This document shows positions 41,001-53,000 of a DNA stretch of 64,000 nt, in pieces. Origin of the DNA: Cladopsammia gracilis (taxonomy: Eukaryota > Cnidaria > Anthozoa > Scleractinia > Dendrophylliidae); assembly GCA_022457155.1 (NCBI GenBank), contig JAJGOT010000049.1, positions 1,987,501-2,051,500 of the forward strand. Reading direction: 5' to 3'. The translations under genes and the position numbers were made by a program. Position 1 is the stretch's first letter, and every line of letters begins with the position of its first letter. A model generated the notes under the pieces. It did not search any database, was not told the DNA's origin, and saw nothing but the letters and a program-made list of their open reading frames with translations.

Positions 41001-44000
41001 AACATGTTTAAGCTTATTGATGTTTATGTTCGTTTACAATAAATTAGTTATTGTTATCGCTGGATTCACGCTGTTTATGTTACGACACGCATTCGTGACA
41101 AAGCATTACGTCACTAAGTTTACAGCTGATGGAAGGAGCGAGTGAGTGAGTGAGTGAGTGAGTGAGTGAATTAGCCACCGTTACCAATAACCCGTTCATT
41201 GCGCTTGCGCGTATTCACGGGTTAAAAACGTGTCTTAGCGTGTTCTTTAGTGTGTCACGCAAAATTCGTTAAGGTTACAGTGTACCTTCGGGGGTGTCTC
41301 CAGTATAACAGCTCTAGCGTCTTAAGATTACACTTAATATACCTAAACCCAGATATCAAATTAAAGCTTATAGAGCTGGCTATCTAAATATGGAAACCAT
41401 TTGATAATAAAATGAATTGTCGAATTTTTTACGACGTCTAAATTCGAACGTCCGAATCAGCTTTCAAACGCTATAACTCAAAGCGATTATTATATTTTGC
41501 TAATTTGATTTGTTCTCGGGTTTCCGGACACGAAGCGCTAAAAAAACGTGTCGGCGATTTCCCATATTCAATTGCAGTGAAAAGTTACAGAATATTTTTG
41601 AAAAGGGGAGAAAAAAAATTGGAATGATCGCACGGAAATGGCTCTTGACGAAAAAGTTTTCGGAATTAAGAAATTCGCCGACACGCTTTTGTTGATTATA
41701 TGTCAGCCTAGCTTCTGTCCAAATTTGAGGAAAATCGAACAAATTCCCTTTGAGTTGTAGCTCTTTAAAGTGTCCCCAACAAGCGAAAAATTAACTTTGA
41801 GAAAACGGCGCTTAAAAAAACATATCGCGTAATAAACAAACTCCGCCCACAAAAGTTATACCGTCATTTTCTCCGTCAATTTTCACTATTTTTCGATAAT
41901 TTTTTTTTGGATGAAAGTTCATTCTGTAAACATTATTTTAACGCCAAAAAAAAATTTTCAATAAATTTTCGATCTGAAGGTACACTGTAACCTTAAGAGG
42001 AAGGGGTGCGTGACGCATTTAAAATAAACCGTAAAACTTTCTTACGTAAGCGCATGAGTATAGGCTACCAGTGTAGCCTCTTGGTATTCATAATTCCGCT
42101 GACCAATGCATAAGTCTTCCAGCTCTGGAGGACTTCCAATGGATTTAATTTTTAAGACTTAGGAAAACATTGCAATACGTTAAACGCTGCCTACACCAAC
42201 CAGAAAGACACACAACTGTGTAGATACAGGAGCCTGTAGGGCAACAACGACCCCATAGCCAGTTTATTGCAAGACTGCCATCAACCAATCAGCGAACACT
42301 TATAATTTTTGTACTCGTTATCACAAAAGGTCGATCTTCATAAAAGTACCTAAGTACGACACCGCAGGATACGAAAACCCAAAACAACTTTGTGAAAAAA
42401 GGAAAGGTATACCTCTACATGTTGAAATCAGCTGCAGTTCCGCCAACTCTGGGCAGAAGTACAAGAAAACTAATAATACTAAAAGTAAATAGCTCAAAAT
42501 TTACATAATAAAATTGTTGGTGTTCAAGCAAGTGCTGACCTAAAATTATTCAAATTAGTAGCGAACATCTATACATGTCGTAGGAACATACCCATAATTC
42601 CCCTTACGCGGACCCAGTCTTCTGGTCCGTGCCGACAAAATGGCTATTTCTGCCTGTTTCGCGATGATACGTTATCAGACATATTATGTTTCGCTGCCAT
42701 TTATAAAAGTTTCAATAGACCAAAGTTTGTTTTGATGAATAACAGCATGGCTTAGTGCAGTGCGACACAAATACGCATTGTTTGAAATATATAAAGACGA
42801 GTTGGGCTCATAGGAGCCTATGATTAAGGAGGGGTATCAAATTAACCCGAGTTTTCTAGTGTATGAAAAGTACCTCACTTTTCAGACTTTTAACCCTTTT
42901 TAGCCTTGGAGGGGGCGGGGGCAGGAGCATTCATTACTTTCTTTAGAGCGGAGCTTTCGCGGGCCGAAGGCCCGCTGCGTAGCCCCATACTCATAGAACC
43001 TATGCCCGTCATTTTTCATGGTCATGGCTAGCGGAATGGCGGGCGCGTCGTGTGCCCGCCGCCGCCCGCCGTTGGGCAGGACTACCTATCGGGCGCGTAT
43101 GACGTCGCAAAACGTGCGCGTACGACGTCACGCAACATCCGGGATCTTATCAATTTTGAAACCAAAGCGAGGCTTTGTTTCTCGCGCGGTTACACTGTCA
43201 CGTCAGCTGGAAAAACACTTTGTTTTGCTGTGATTACTAAGCGGAGAAAACCGCTTAAATTAAAGTCGTTATTTTCCTGCATATTTTCGCGGTTTGCTAC
43301 TCAAGACAGGGATACTAATTAAGTGGAAAAAGAAGAGCTTTCAGCGATAAAATCTTGCTTCAAGGAACTTCATAGATCTTCATACGTTTTTATCAATGTG
43401 GGAGCATTGTCACTTCGGGTTTCAGAACTGAAGAAGCGGAGATTTAAAGAATTTCCAAGCAGTTTAAAACAAAAAACATTTTTCGATGTGAATTTATGTT
43501 GATATCAATCTGTGATTGACTTTTTCTTTGTGTTCTCGCTAGGTTTGGAGAATTGTTTATAAAACGTGCTCAAATTCAGTCGTTTTGATTTCTTTCATCG
43601 AAGACAGCTCGGCAATGGTTCGCGTTTTGCTCTTAAACATAAACTAATGGAGATTTGAATAAAATTTTTCGAAAGAAGGTTGTGTTGTCCATTTTCCTGT
43701 GTTTGTTCATTCATTACATAGGTTGAAAAGCGATTTTATGTAAGTAAAAAAAAAGACTTGGATTTTATAGGTCTAACTTCACTCGCGTGGCTTTATGCAA
43801 ATATGTTTGTGTATTTTTTGCAATTGTGATTTCCAAATCAGTTTCTCGGACAATTTTTGATAAGTAACAGGTGTATTTTATTTGGAAATTAGTCGTACTA
43901 GTTATTCTATACGGAGAAAAAGTTGTTTTTGTGAACTTTTATACGGTCTAAATGTACTGTGCAGACGGTCGCGTAATTCTGTTTTTGAGAATTGCTAAAA

Positions 44001-47000
44001 TTGATAAATAGCCCGGTCGAGATAGAGCATGTGGATGGATAATGAGTATAAAATGGTCAGGATCCCGTTTCTCTAAAGTTCCGATAACTTTCCGGGCCCG
44101 GAAATCTCTTTTATGTGCACAATTCAAATGTTGTTGGTGGGGCTTGTCTGCGAATTTAAGACTATACACCACCATTCTATAAATTTTAATTTTAAAACTA
44201 GGCTCCTGCCCGCAAATACTCTCTAAAATGTTCTCCAAACTCCCAAAACAAACTGCGACCAGAAAACCATAAACGCCAATATGGCCAGAAATATACCTGG
44301 AATGTTAATTGTATGAATGAGATGCTAGCTCTTGGAACAGCCTCTACTGGAAGGGCTTCCATCAGTAACAGAGCAATCGCATTTTTTTATCACTGAATAT
44401 TGAAAAACAAAATCACATATTTTTGGTGCTCACGGTTTTTTGGTCGCGCACTATAAACAATGGCTACGGTCGCATCAAGTTCTAGTGTTTTGAATCCTTA
44501 TAGGAATAATTAGCATTTTCGCACGAGCAACAAAACAATAGAATTTGATGTAAACAAACGTGTTATCCTTCTAATGCGACCACAATCAATATTAAGCTTA
44601 CAGGACAGAACTCAAGTTATACATGCATTTTTAACGGTACTTTGTTTCTTTAGCAGGAATACGAAGTGAGATGGCATTGTGTGAGGGGCACTGGCTCTTG
44701 TTATTGGTATCCCTATTATGGTTGGGCGACACGCACCGTTAATACAACGCATTTAACAGCAGATGTATATGGCTATAATAAATTGTACTTGTTTGAGATC
44801 ACTGTCATCACATCCCGTGGCAGAGGTTCAGCCTATCAATTGTCTGCCTACATTCCTCCATTAAATGGAATGCCTAGGAGCTTTTATTGTGTCGCCACAA
44901 AGGACATTAATGCGGCCCTTGTGTGCCACTGGCAACCGCCCACAGATGTCAATCCATCCGGCTTTTATGTAAGTAGGAATTCAAAGGGTAGGCTTTGTAT
45001 ACTTTAGTTAGATGACTGAGTTTGGGTATGTGGCTTGGCAGACTACAATCAAGGACAAAAGTTCTTGGGGCAAATGTTACAACGTCCTCCTTTTAACTTC
45101 TAATCTAGTGTGACTGACCAATGAAGCCATGTTTTTCGTTTAAAGCCTATCTTACCAACCCCACCTCTCCCCCCGAGACAATGTTGAAATCCACAAATCA
45201 TTTTTATTACACGGGATCAACATTGTAACGGAGGTAGGGGTCGGGAAACGGACACTTACCGTTTGCGCGTACCGTGTTTCTGTCGCGTGCGTAGGGAAAC
45301 ATCGTAAATGCGAATTCGTCCCAACCTTTTTGTCCTTGGTTGGAGATAAAGAGGGCCACTACCTCTTGAAGAAGGAAGTGAATAATTTGTTTCTGATAAA
45401 TACATCTGCAGCCACACACCTTTCAATGACCTGTGCCTTATTTACCATAATTTTAAAGGTGTTTACTCATGGATGCCCAAAATTGGCATGATTGAAGTTA
45501 AATGTTTGTTCATTGTTATTGTTGTAGTTTGGTTGACATATATAACGTGGCTGAATGTAATTCAGCCTCAAAATTTAGGTTCAGTTCATTTGAAAAATTT
45601 CCATAGTTTTCTCCATCTTTTGTCTGCAAGGGTCCTTTCAGAAGGACAAAACTAGTATTCAGGCAGGACCCCACAAAAGATAGGTACGGTATGTGTAGAA
45701 ACAGTGCCGGCCTGGTGCCTTAACGGCCAAAGAGATCAAATTAAAAGTTTGAATTTACAAATAAGAATTTACATTTCTTTGTATAGCATTTCCAGTTCAA
45801 ATACAAGTGCGATGACTGCCTCTACAGCCATTTCAACTACAAAACAGTGTACGACTTTAACCAAACCTCGATCAACGTAACAGTGAATGGAGGCTCACGG
45901 TGGACAGCAATGATCCAGGTGCACACGAGATATGGATCTGGTAAATGGGCTCAGACAACAGCTGTTACACCATCAGTGTTGGGACCAGTTTTAAATTTGA
46001 CCGCAAACATAGATGAGAAACTCCAGACCCGTGTGCACCTTTCCTGGAACGCACCATCCGGTAACAAGCCTATTCAGGTAAAGGAAATGAAAACGTTTAT
46101 CCCTTTTCACTGCCAGGGTCAATAATGGAGACATGTAATGCAGGTCTAACTTTTAAGTCTGTGGACAAAATCCTATGGTGTGACCATTCACATGAAACAT
46201 CTTCGGCAGTACTTTTGCATGGTACCATTTGTTTGTCAATATTTAACAAAATGAAATTTGGGCGGAGTGTTCTTGAATTTTGTTTTTTGTCACTCATAAG
46301 CGTTAAGGGGTTAAAATCCAGTAGTTAGAAAGGTTTTTACTGTTTGTATCCCCAAGATAACATAAACGTCATTTGTATAATTATTGTGATTTGTAATGAC
46401 GTCACGGACAAGCAGCCAAACCCGTGCACCCCCAGACGTGAGGTGGAGAGAATCGCGGGCGCATGGATCCACTCACAGCTGGAGACTGGGCCTTCTCTGA
46501 CTTGTGATCGATCGATTTTTGAACCAAGGATTATCAAATTGCATCTGCTTGGAATACTGTGGGATTTGTTCACTACCACGACCAATAAAGCATGCAGTGG
46601 ATACAAAAAATGCCAAAATTAACGTTTACAACTTACTTTGTGTAGATATTACTATCGGAGGTGGGGGTGGACGTTATTTTGGAAATGCTATGCTACAGTT
46701 CTTAATAGGCCATTCCTAAGTTGCTTAAAGCCTCGTTATCAAAGCGGGGTCTGATGCACAACCTTCGATATAAAAATGAATTTTCATTCACGTGCAAACA
46801 AAATTTATTTTCATATGAACGGTTGTTCACCAACACTCGCTTTGAAAACGAGTCATAACGCAACTCGTAAATGGCCTTTTGTTTTATTCCAATTGTGTTC
46901 GTTTGTTTCAGCATTACGTGGTAATCACCGAGTGTGTTGACTACGATTTTTATAACACCACCAGACAGTTGACTCACGACACACATCTGACCCTGGATCT

Positions 47001-50000
47001 CCCGTGTGGCAACACTTATAGCATCAACGTGAAAGCGGTCACCACTAGCGGCTTTAATAGTGCAGGCAGTAAAGTAACAATCTCAATAAAACCAGAAGCT
47101 GGTCCCGTCACAAACTTTCTTGTGAAGTTTATTCCTGATGATAACAGAACTGGTCATGCCAGCACTGGTAATTGCACTGATGGGATGAAACATCTCCAAG
47201 ATGGCTTTCTCTTGACTTGGGGACCACCAAACAATGTAAAACCTGCTAGCATTAAGGTAGGCATAGACTATGTTGACTAAGGTAACGAATGTTTGTTCAA
47301 ATTACCCACTTCTGAGCCCAACATGTAGGTCATATCACGGCTGACCGAATTAATCTAGGTTATATATTTATATCTTTTTGAAGTGCATACTGATAGCCTG
47401 CGTGCAGACTCCTCCTATTCTTAGTTTGCAGACGACGCCATTAAAATTCAAAAATCTTAAGTATACATACTACAAAGCTGTGTCTAACATAGTATGTGGA
47501 TACCAGTGTAAGAGTTATAATTTTTCACAAAAAGTTTCAGAACCAAGCATTTCCTTCATTGGAAAAAGGAGGCGTCTGCGCACAGGCTACACACTGATCG
47601 TGCATTTAAAATCCTGAATGGTAATATAAGAATATAGATCAAATGCAAACAACTAACTTAATTTTGGTTGTTCATTATGCCATTCATAATCTCCCATCTA
47701 TCTCGTGATTCTGCTGAACAACCCTGAAGAAATTATCCAGATTGTGGTTAGAGCAGTTTTCGATTGACTGTAGTAAAACTAAAACCAAAGGAATTATTCA
47801 GTAATTACTTTGGCCAATCACAACGGCGCAGACAATCCAGTGAACCAATCAGAATTCGTGGCAAATACATGTAGCCGGCGCCAAGCGCGGGAAAACGCGC
47901 CCAAGCATTCTTTTTCCACGAGGCGTTATTCTGTACGACTGCCTGAGGGGAAGTCACCTTCAGAGTCATTTGAATAATACAACGTCAGCTGATATCATTT
48001 CAAGCACTTCAATATTCAGACACTTAAATAACAGCAACTAACGATACACATTCTACCACTTACCTGGAGGCCATACAAGACCGGACGAAAGCAATTACAA
48101 GTGTGTGCCTTGTTCGCGTTTGTTCAGGCAATAAAAGTGCGTAAGAGCGTTACTAATCAGGAGATTTCGAATTGTTATTAACACTTACTGTAGGTAAAAC
48201 TCAACAGGAAAGAGTTCTTAGTAGCGGAGCTCTCGCGAGCCGAAGGCCCGCTCGCGGAGCTCCATACCCATAGAACCTGTGCCCGTCAATTTTCATGGTC
48301 ATGGCTAGCGGAATGTTTCGCGGGCGCGAACTTGCGCAGGGTAAGCTCGCCGGCGCATCCATCCGTCTGTCCATCGTAGGACTTCGGACAACATGCGCGT
48401 TCGACGTCGCGCAACATTCGGGATCTTAGCAACTTTGAAACCAAAGCGAGGTTTTGTTTTTCGCGCTCTTCCCGCGACTACACGCCCGATGTACGTTAGC
48501 TACAGTAAACACTTTTGTTGTGTTTAGCGGAGAAAACGGTTTGCAAAATCGTTTTCCCCTGCATTTTTCGCGGTTTGCTACTCTAGACAGGTTTCACATT
48601 TTTCAAACAGTGGTCAAGACCGCATTTGAGGCTACGTAACTCTGCATGTCAAACGTTTTTGGAGGAATATAGAGCTCAGTGCTTATTTTTAAACCTGATT
48701 TCGTCTTACGACAATTGAAGCTAGTAGATCGTCGAAGCATTTGTTTAGTGCTAAACTCCTCTAACCCATTGACGGCCGTGCCGGCCAAAACCGGCCGTGA
48801 TCAATTGCAATAACACATTTAAAATATTCAAAATAGAAAGAGAAAGCTTTAAAGAATACTCAGAAAAAGCTTTAAGCGATGAAATCTTGCTTCGAGGAAC
48901 TTCAGAACCCGCGAAGAAGCGGAGTTTTAAAGAATTTTCTAGCAGCCGAGGGACTTAGCGGTAAAAGAAATTACATTTTTCTATGGGAATTTATGTTGAT
49001 ATAAATTTGTGATTGACTTTTTCTTTGTGTTCTCGTTAGTTTTGGAGAAATTTTAATAAAACGTGCTCAAATTCAGTCGGATTGACATCTTGAATTTCGC
49101 CATGTGCTTAAACGTAAATTAACGGATATTTGAATAAAATGTAAAAAAAAGTTTTGTTGTCCATTTTTATGTGTTTGTTCATTCATTACATGGGTTGAAA
49201 AGCGATTTTATGTAAACAAAACAAGACTTGGATTTTATAGGTCTAACTTCACTCGCGTCGCCTTGCGCAAAGATCTCTGTGTATGTTTTGCAATTTTGAT
49301 TTCCAAATCAGTTTCTCGGGCAATTTTTGATACGCAACAGGTGTATTTTATTCGGACATTAGTCATACTAGTTATTCTAGACCGACAAAAAATTGTTTTT
49401 GTAAGCTTTTGTGCAGTCTAAATGTACTGTGCAGATGGTCGCGTAATACTAGGGCTGTCCATGAGTTGTTCGGCAACTTTTGAGCACCTTTTCAGATTTG
49501 GAGCAACTTTTAGTCCTTCGAGCAACTTTTCGGATTTCGTGCAACTTTTTTCTCTTTTGAATAACTTTGTTGCCTTTTTAAGGCAATTTGTAACTAAAAA
49601 CCGCCCATTCAAGTTCTAATTTAAAGCATCAGTTGCTTTTATGCACTGCGTAAAATACCTTTTGTGAACAAAAAACACTATTCCCCTGGTGGTCTGCCTG
49701 TGGTAGCAGCCGAAGGTGGTCAGCGGATATGCTGAAAAATTCAAAATGGCGGAGCCCAGTGGTTATTAATGCTCGAGCTCGAGTGAAGATGATGAATATT
49801 CAGACTATGGTTTTATACCAAATACACTCGTGTATGTCAGAGAAACTTTATATATTTAATAAGCATATTAGCAAAGTTTGTTTTGTTCGAATCCAATCAC
49901 GTGGTTATCGTAATAGAAAGCCAATACAGAGAATCAGATTTTTATGATTTGGGTTGAGAGAGACTCAGTCTTACAATATTGATGAGTCAGTATGATATAA

Positions 50001-53000
50001 TTATGTATATAATATCTATGCAAAGTTAAATCTATTCATTAAATCTTTATTAAGTTGTTAATCAATCTCTTTCACTAAAAAATTGAAAGCAACTTTTGAG
50101 CATCGTTTGGATTTTGGGGCAACTTTTGAGCAACTTTTAGAGTTTTGGAGCAACTTTTGAGAAACTTTTTGAGAAAATTGGAGCAACTTTTTGAGAAAAT
50201 TGGAGCAACTTGTGGACAGCCCTACGTAATACTGTTTTTGAGAATTGCTAAAATTGAAAAATAGCCCGGTCGTCAATCTTAATTCTAATTTTTCTTGTGC
50301 TTCCGACCTTTTACCTAAGCCTTAGGTGTGATAAGCTTAACGGTTAAGCTTATCACATTCGTTTCTGATCAGAGAGCTCCACTGTTAGGCTAAGCCTCTG
50401 GGCCGGGTTGTTCAAAGCGCGGTTAAGCTAACCCAGAGTTAGCATCAATTTTGATTCCAGTTAAATAATTAATCAATGGAGATTTTTCCAAAGTATTTTT
50501 GCCCTTTAGTTTCGTCTCTGACTTGTCTTCGTATGTAACTTATAATTAGCTTTTGAAAACAATTCTAACAAGAGAAATTAAATCCCCCATTAAGTTTTAA
50601 TCCTGGGTTAGCATTAACATTTGGATCTCTTAATTCAGATCTTCGTCGATATTTATCGTGCAGTTCATCGCTATTGACTTTGCCATGAGAATATTCATTG
50701 CTACCTTTTGGTAACAGGTCCAATTTATGCCAGTAAAAGTGAGACAAATAAGTTATAAAACCACGGGAGAACCATAAACGCCATCACAAACTGTCGACAT
50801 AATGTTTGGAAAACACTCTTCGCCATTTTGAAGTTAAATTTTTAAGCCTGCGTTGTGGTCAGTATGGACAACGGACTACCGAATTACCGGATCGACGGAC
50901 AACTCGTACGGACCACGGACTACGCATAACATAACGGATAACTTGGTGTAAAACGCATACATACAGGATATAAGATTTGGACTGGTTAAATTTTACAGTC
51001 GATTTTCAAACATTGATTATTTAGAACTGCAGAAAACAGTCCATAACTTAAGATTTGTGACCAGAAAATTAAATACTAGAGAGTCTGGAAAATCTAATGA
51101 TTCCTTGACAGCTCTAAAATAATTCGATTGTTTTTTTCGTGCTGTATCACATCAGTTGTATGGCAATGCTAACAACCATATTCACATACGTAGTCTTGGC
51201 ATTGAGTATTTAGTGTATAACCCCGAACAGTTTATAGAGAGTGATATTGGCCAATATTGAGAAATATGTCATGTCAGAGAACATGGGCTGATGCGATTAT
51301 CATTCGTAAAATGGGGGTAACAGGCCTAAACGGACTCTTACCTCGTGTTTTAAATGCCATTTGCTCCTTCTATATGTTTTGAACGGGTATTCTACATTTA
51401 GTTTGTAAAAGAGGATTTTAGTTCAGACTGAGTTTTCAAACCTTTTAGAAGCTGCCTGCAACGGCTAGAGGTCAAGTCTGTCGGTTTTGGTTTCCTTTGG
51501 CGTGTTGCGCTTGTAGATTTTGACCTCATTTTAGCGTCCGTTTTTTTGCCTGGCTGTTGACGACGATAAACAAGAAACTTAGAAATCAGTAAAAGTGAAA
51601 TTTAGCGCGTTTAAGATTTCGCATTGAAAATCCCACATAGGCGTCTTAAAGTATGGTATATGGCATATATATTTTGCAAGAATAAAAAATTCTGTATGTT
51701 TGAATTAAAATAAATCGCAATAACATTTCAAACCTTACTATTTGTGTACTGGTATTAAATTGATCGAGAGATTAACACTGGTTTTGTGAAATTACTTAAT
51801 GATAACGTCAAAAAGTAGCTTGATGTTATGTTTGTAAACATTGAAAGTTTTGTTTACTTTCTCTTTTGCGATCTTGAGAACTACCTTTTTTCCTAACATC
51901 GCATCATGTGCAATTTTTTGGTAATTTTCGATTTTAATGGCTTTTGCAAAAATCTGAGAAACGGCTCGATGAATTTTTTTAAAACATTCACTGTGCATGC
52001 TTACCGATGTGCAAAATATTATCTGAAAGTTTCATTGGCATTGATTCACTGGAACGCCTTTAAATTTAAAGATGAATACTTCAAACACCATAAACAATGT
52101 CTCTGTTGGATACCAAAAAAAAAAAACAAATAAAGTAAAAGCTTGATTCTTTTAACAAGATACGGATTCGTTACTTTCTTACGAGAAAAGAACGCTCAAA
52201 ACGTGATCAATATCGTAAGCTGATTGACAATGACTATAACTTGTCGTATGTGCAATCTGACGCTTTATCTTTCATGCTATCGGCACAGCGTTTAATCGCC
52301 CAAACAGGCATACGGTTTTCTCGAAAAAAAATGCAGCACAACGAGGTAACCTACAGTTATCCTTAGTACGACAAACAAAATTCAAGAAGACCCAGATCTA
52401 ACTTAACAACAGAGACCATTATCGACCTCTTGATAGCCCATGGTAACTGATACATAACAGATTATCACCAAGACAAACATATAGATGACATGACAAAAAA
52501 ATAGCTTTCACAAACCCCTAACCAGCCAACAATACCAATTATCTTCACTCTAACAAAAACCGGTCGGCGGACCTATTATTTCGGGCTGCGAAGGACCTAC
52601 TGAGACAATATCGTCCTTTGTATACACTTTGAACCTATTAGACTTCTACGTACAAACTCCTCAGAAACAAATTTCCAAGAGGCCATCTCTAACTTCAGAA
52701 CGCGACTCGACACTCGCTTTTATCCTAAACACCTGATAGAGAGAACGCTATTTGAGATCCGACACTTTTGCCGGAAGGCAATCGACGTTAAAAAAGCAAA
52801 AAAAAAAAAACTCAGGAGATAATAATGCCTTTTGCAACATTTCATCCAGGAGTGAAAACAGCCAAAGTTTCATAGCTTATGTAAATGCATCGCAACCGCA
52901 TAGCGGAGTCTCTGTAGGCCTATCATGAACCTTTCGATCTTGGTGAGACTGAAAAATTGACCACTGGGAGGAATATCCTGTTTACCCCTTCCGGACCCAA

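Larger units (their letters stand above)
39195..41228. mobile_element. Block bounded by inverted ends (CATGAATGCGC / GCGTATTCACGGG)
   Basis: 'Gtttaactcatgaatgcgcgaaacgtcatgaacggg' (39199) faces 'cccgttcattgcgcttgcgcgtattcacgggtta' (41191-41224) as imperfect inverted repeat. It contains copy D of the 1.2-kb repeat, an inverted SINE-like repeat split by a LINE fragment, and a (GAGT)n microsatellite (about 41129-41168). It is probably several nested insertions in intron 19. Confidence 0.5.

Noticed and set aside
45796..45796. Exon 21 starting at 45796 instead of 45787
   Set aside because: The start at 45787 restores alignment (HFQFKYKC with HYRVYWNC) to paralogous exons; kept only as a possible alternative acceptor.
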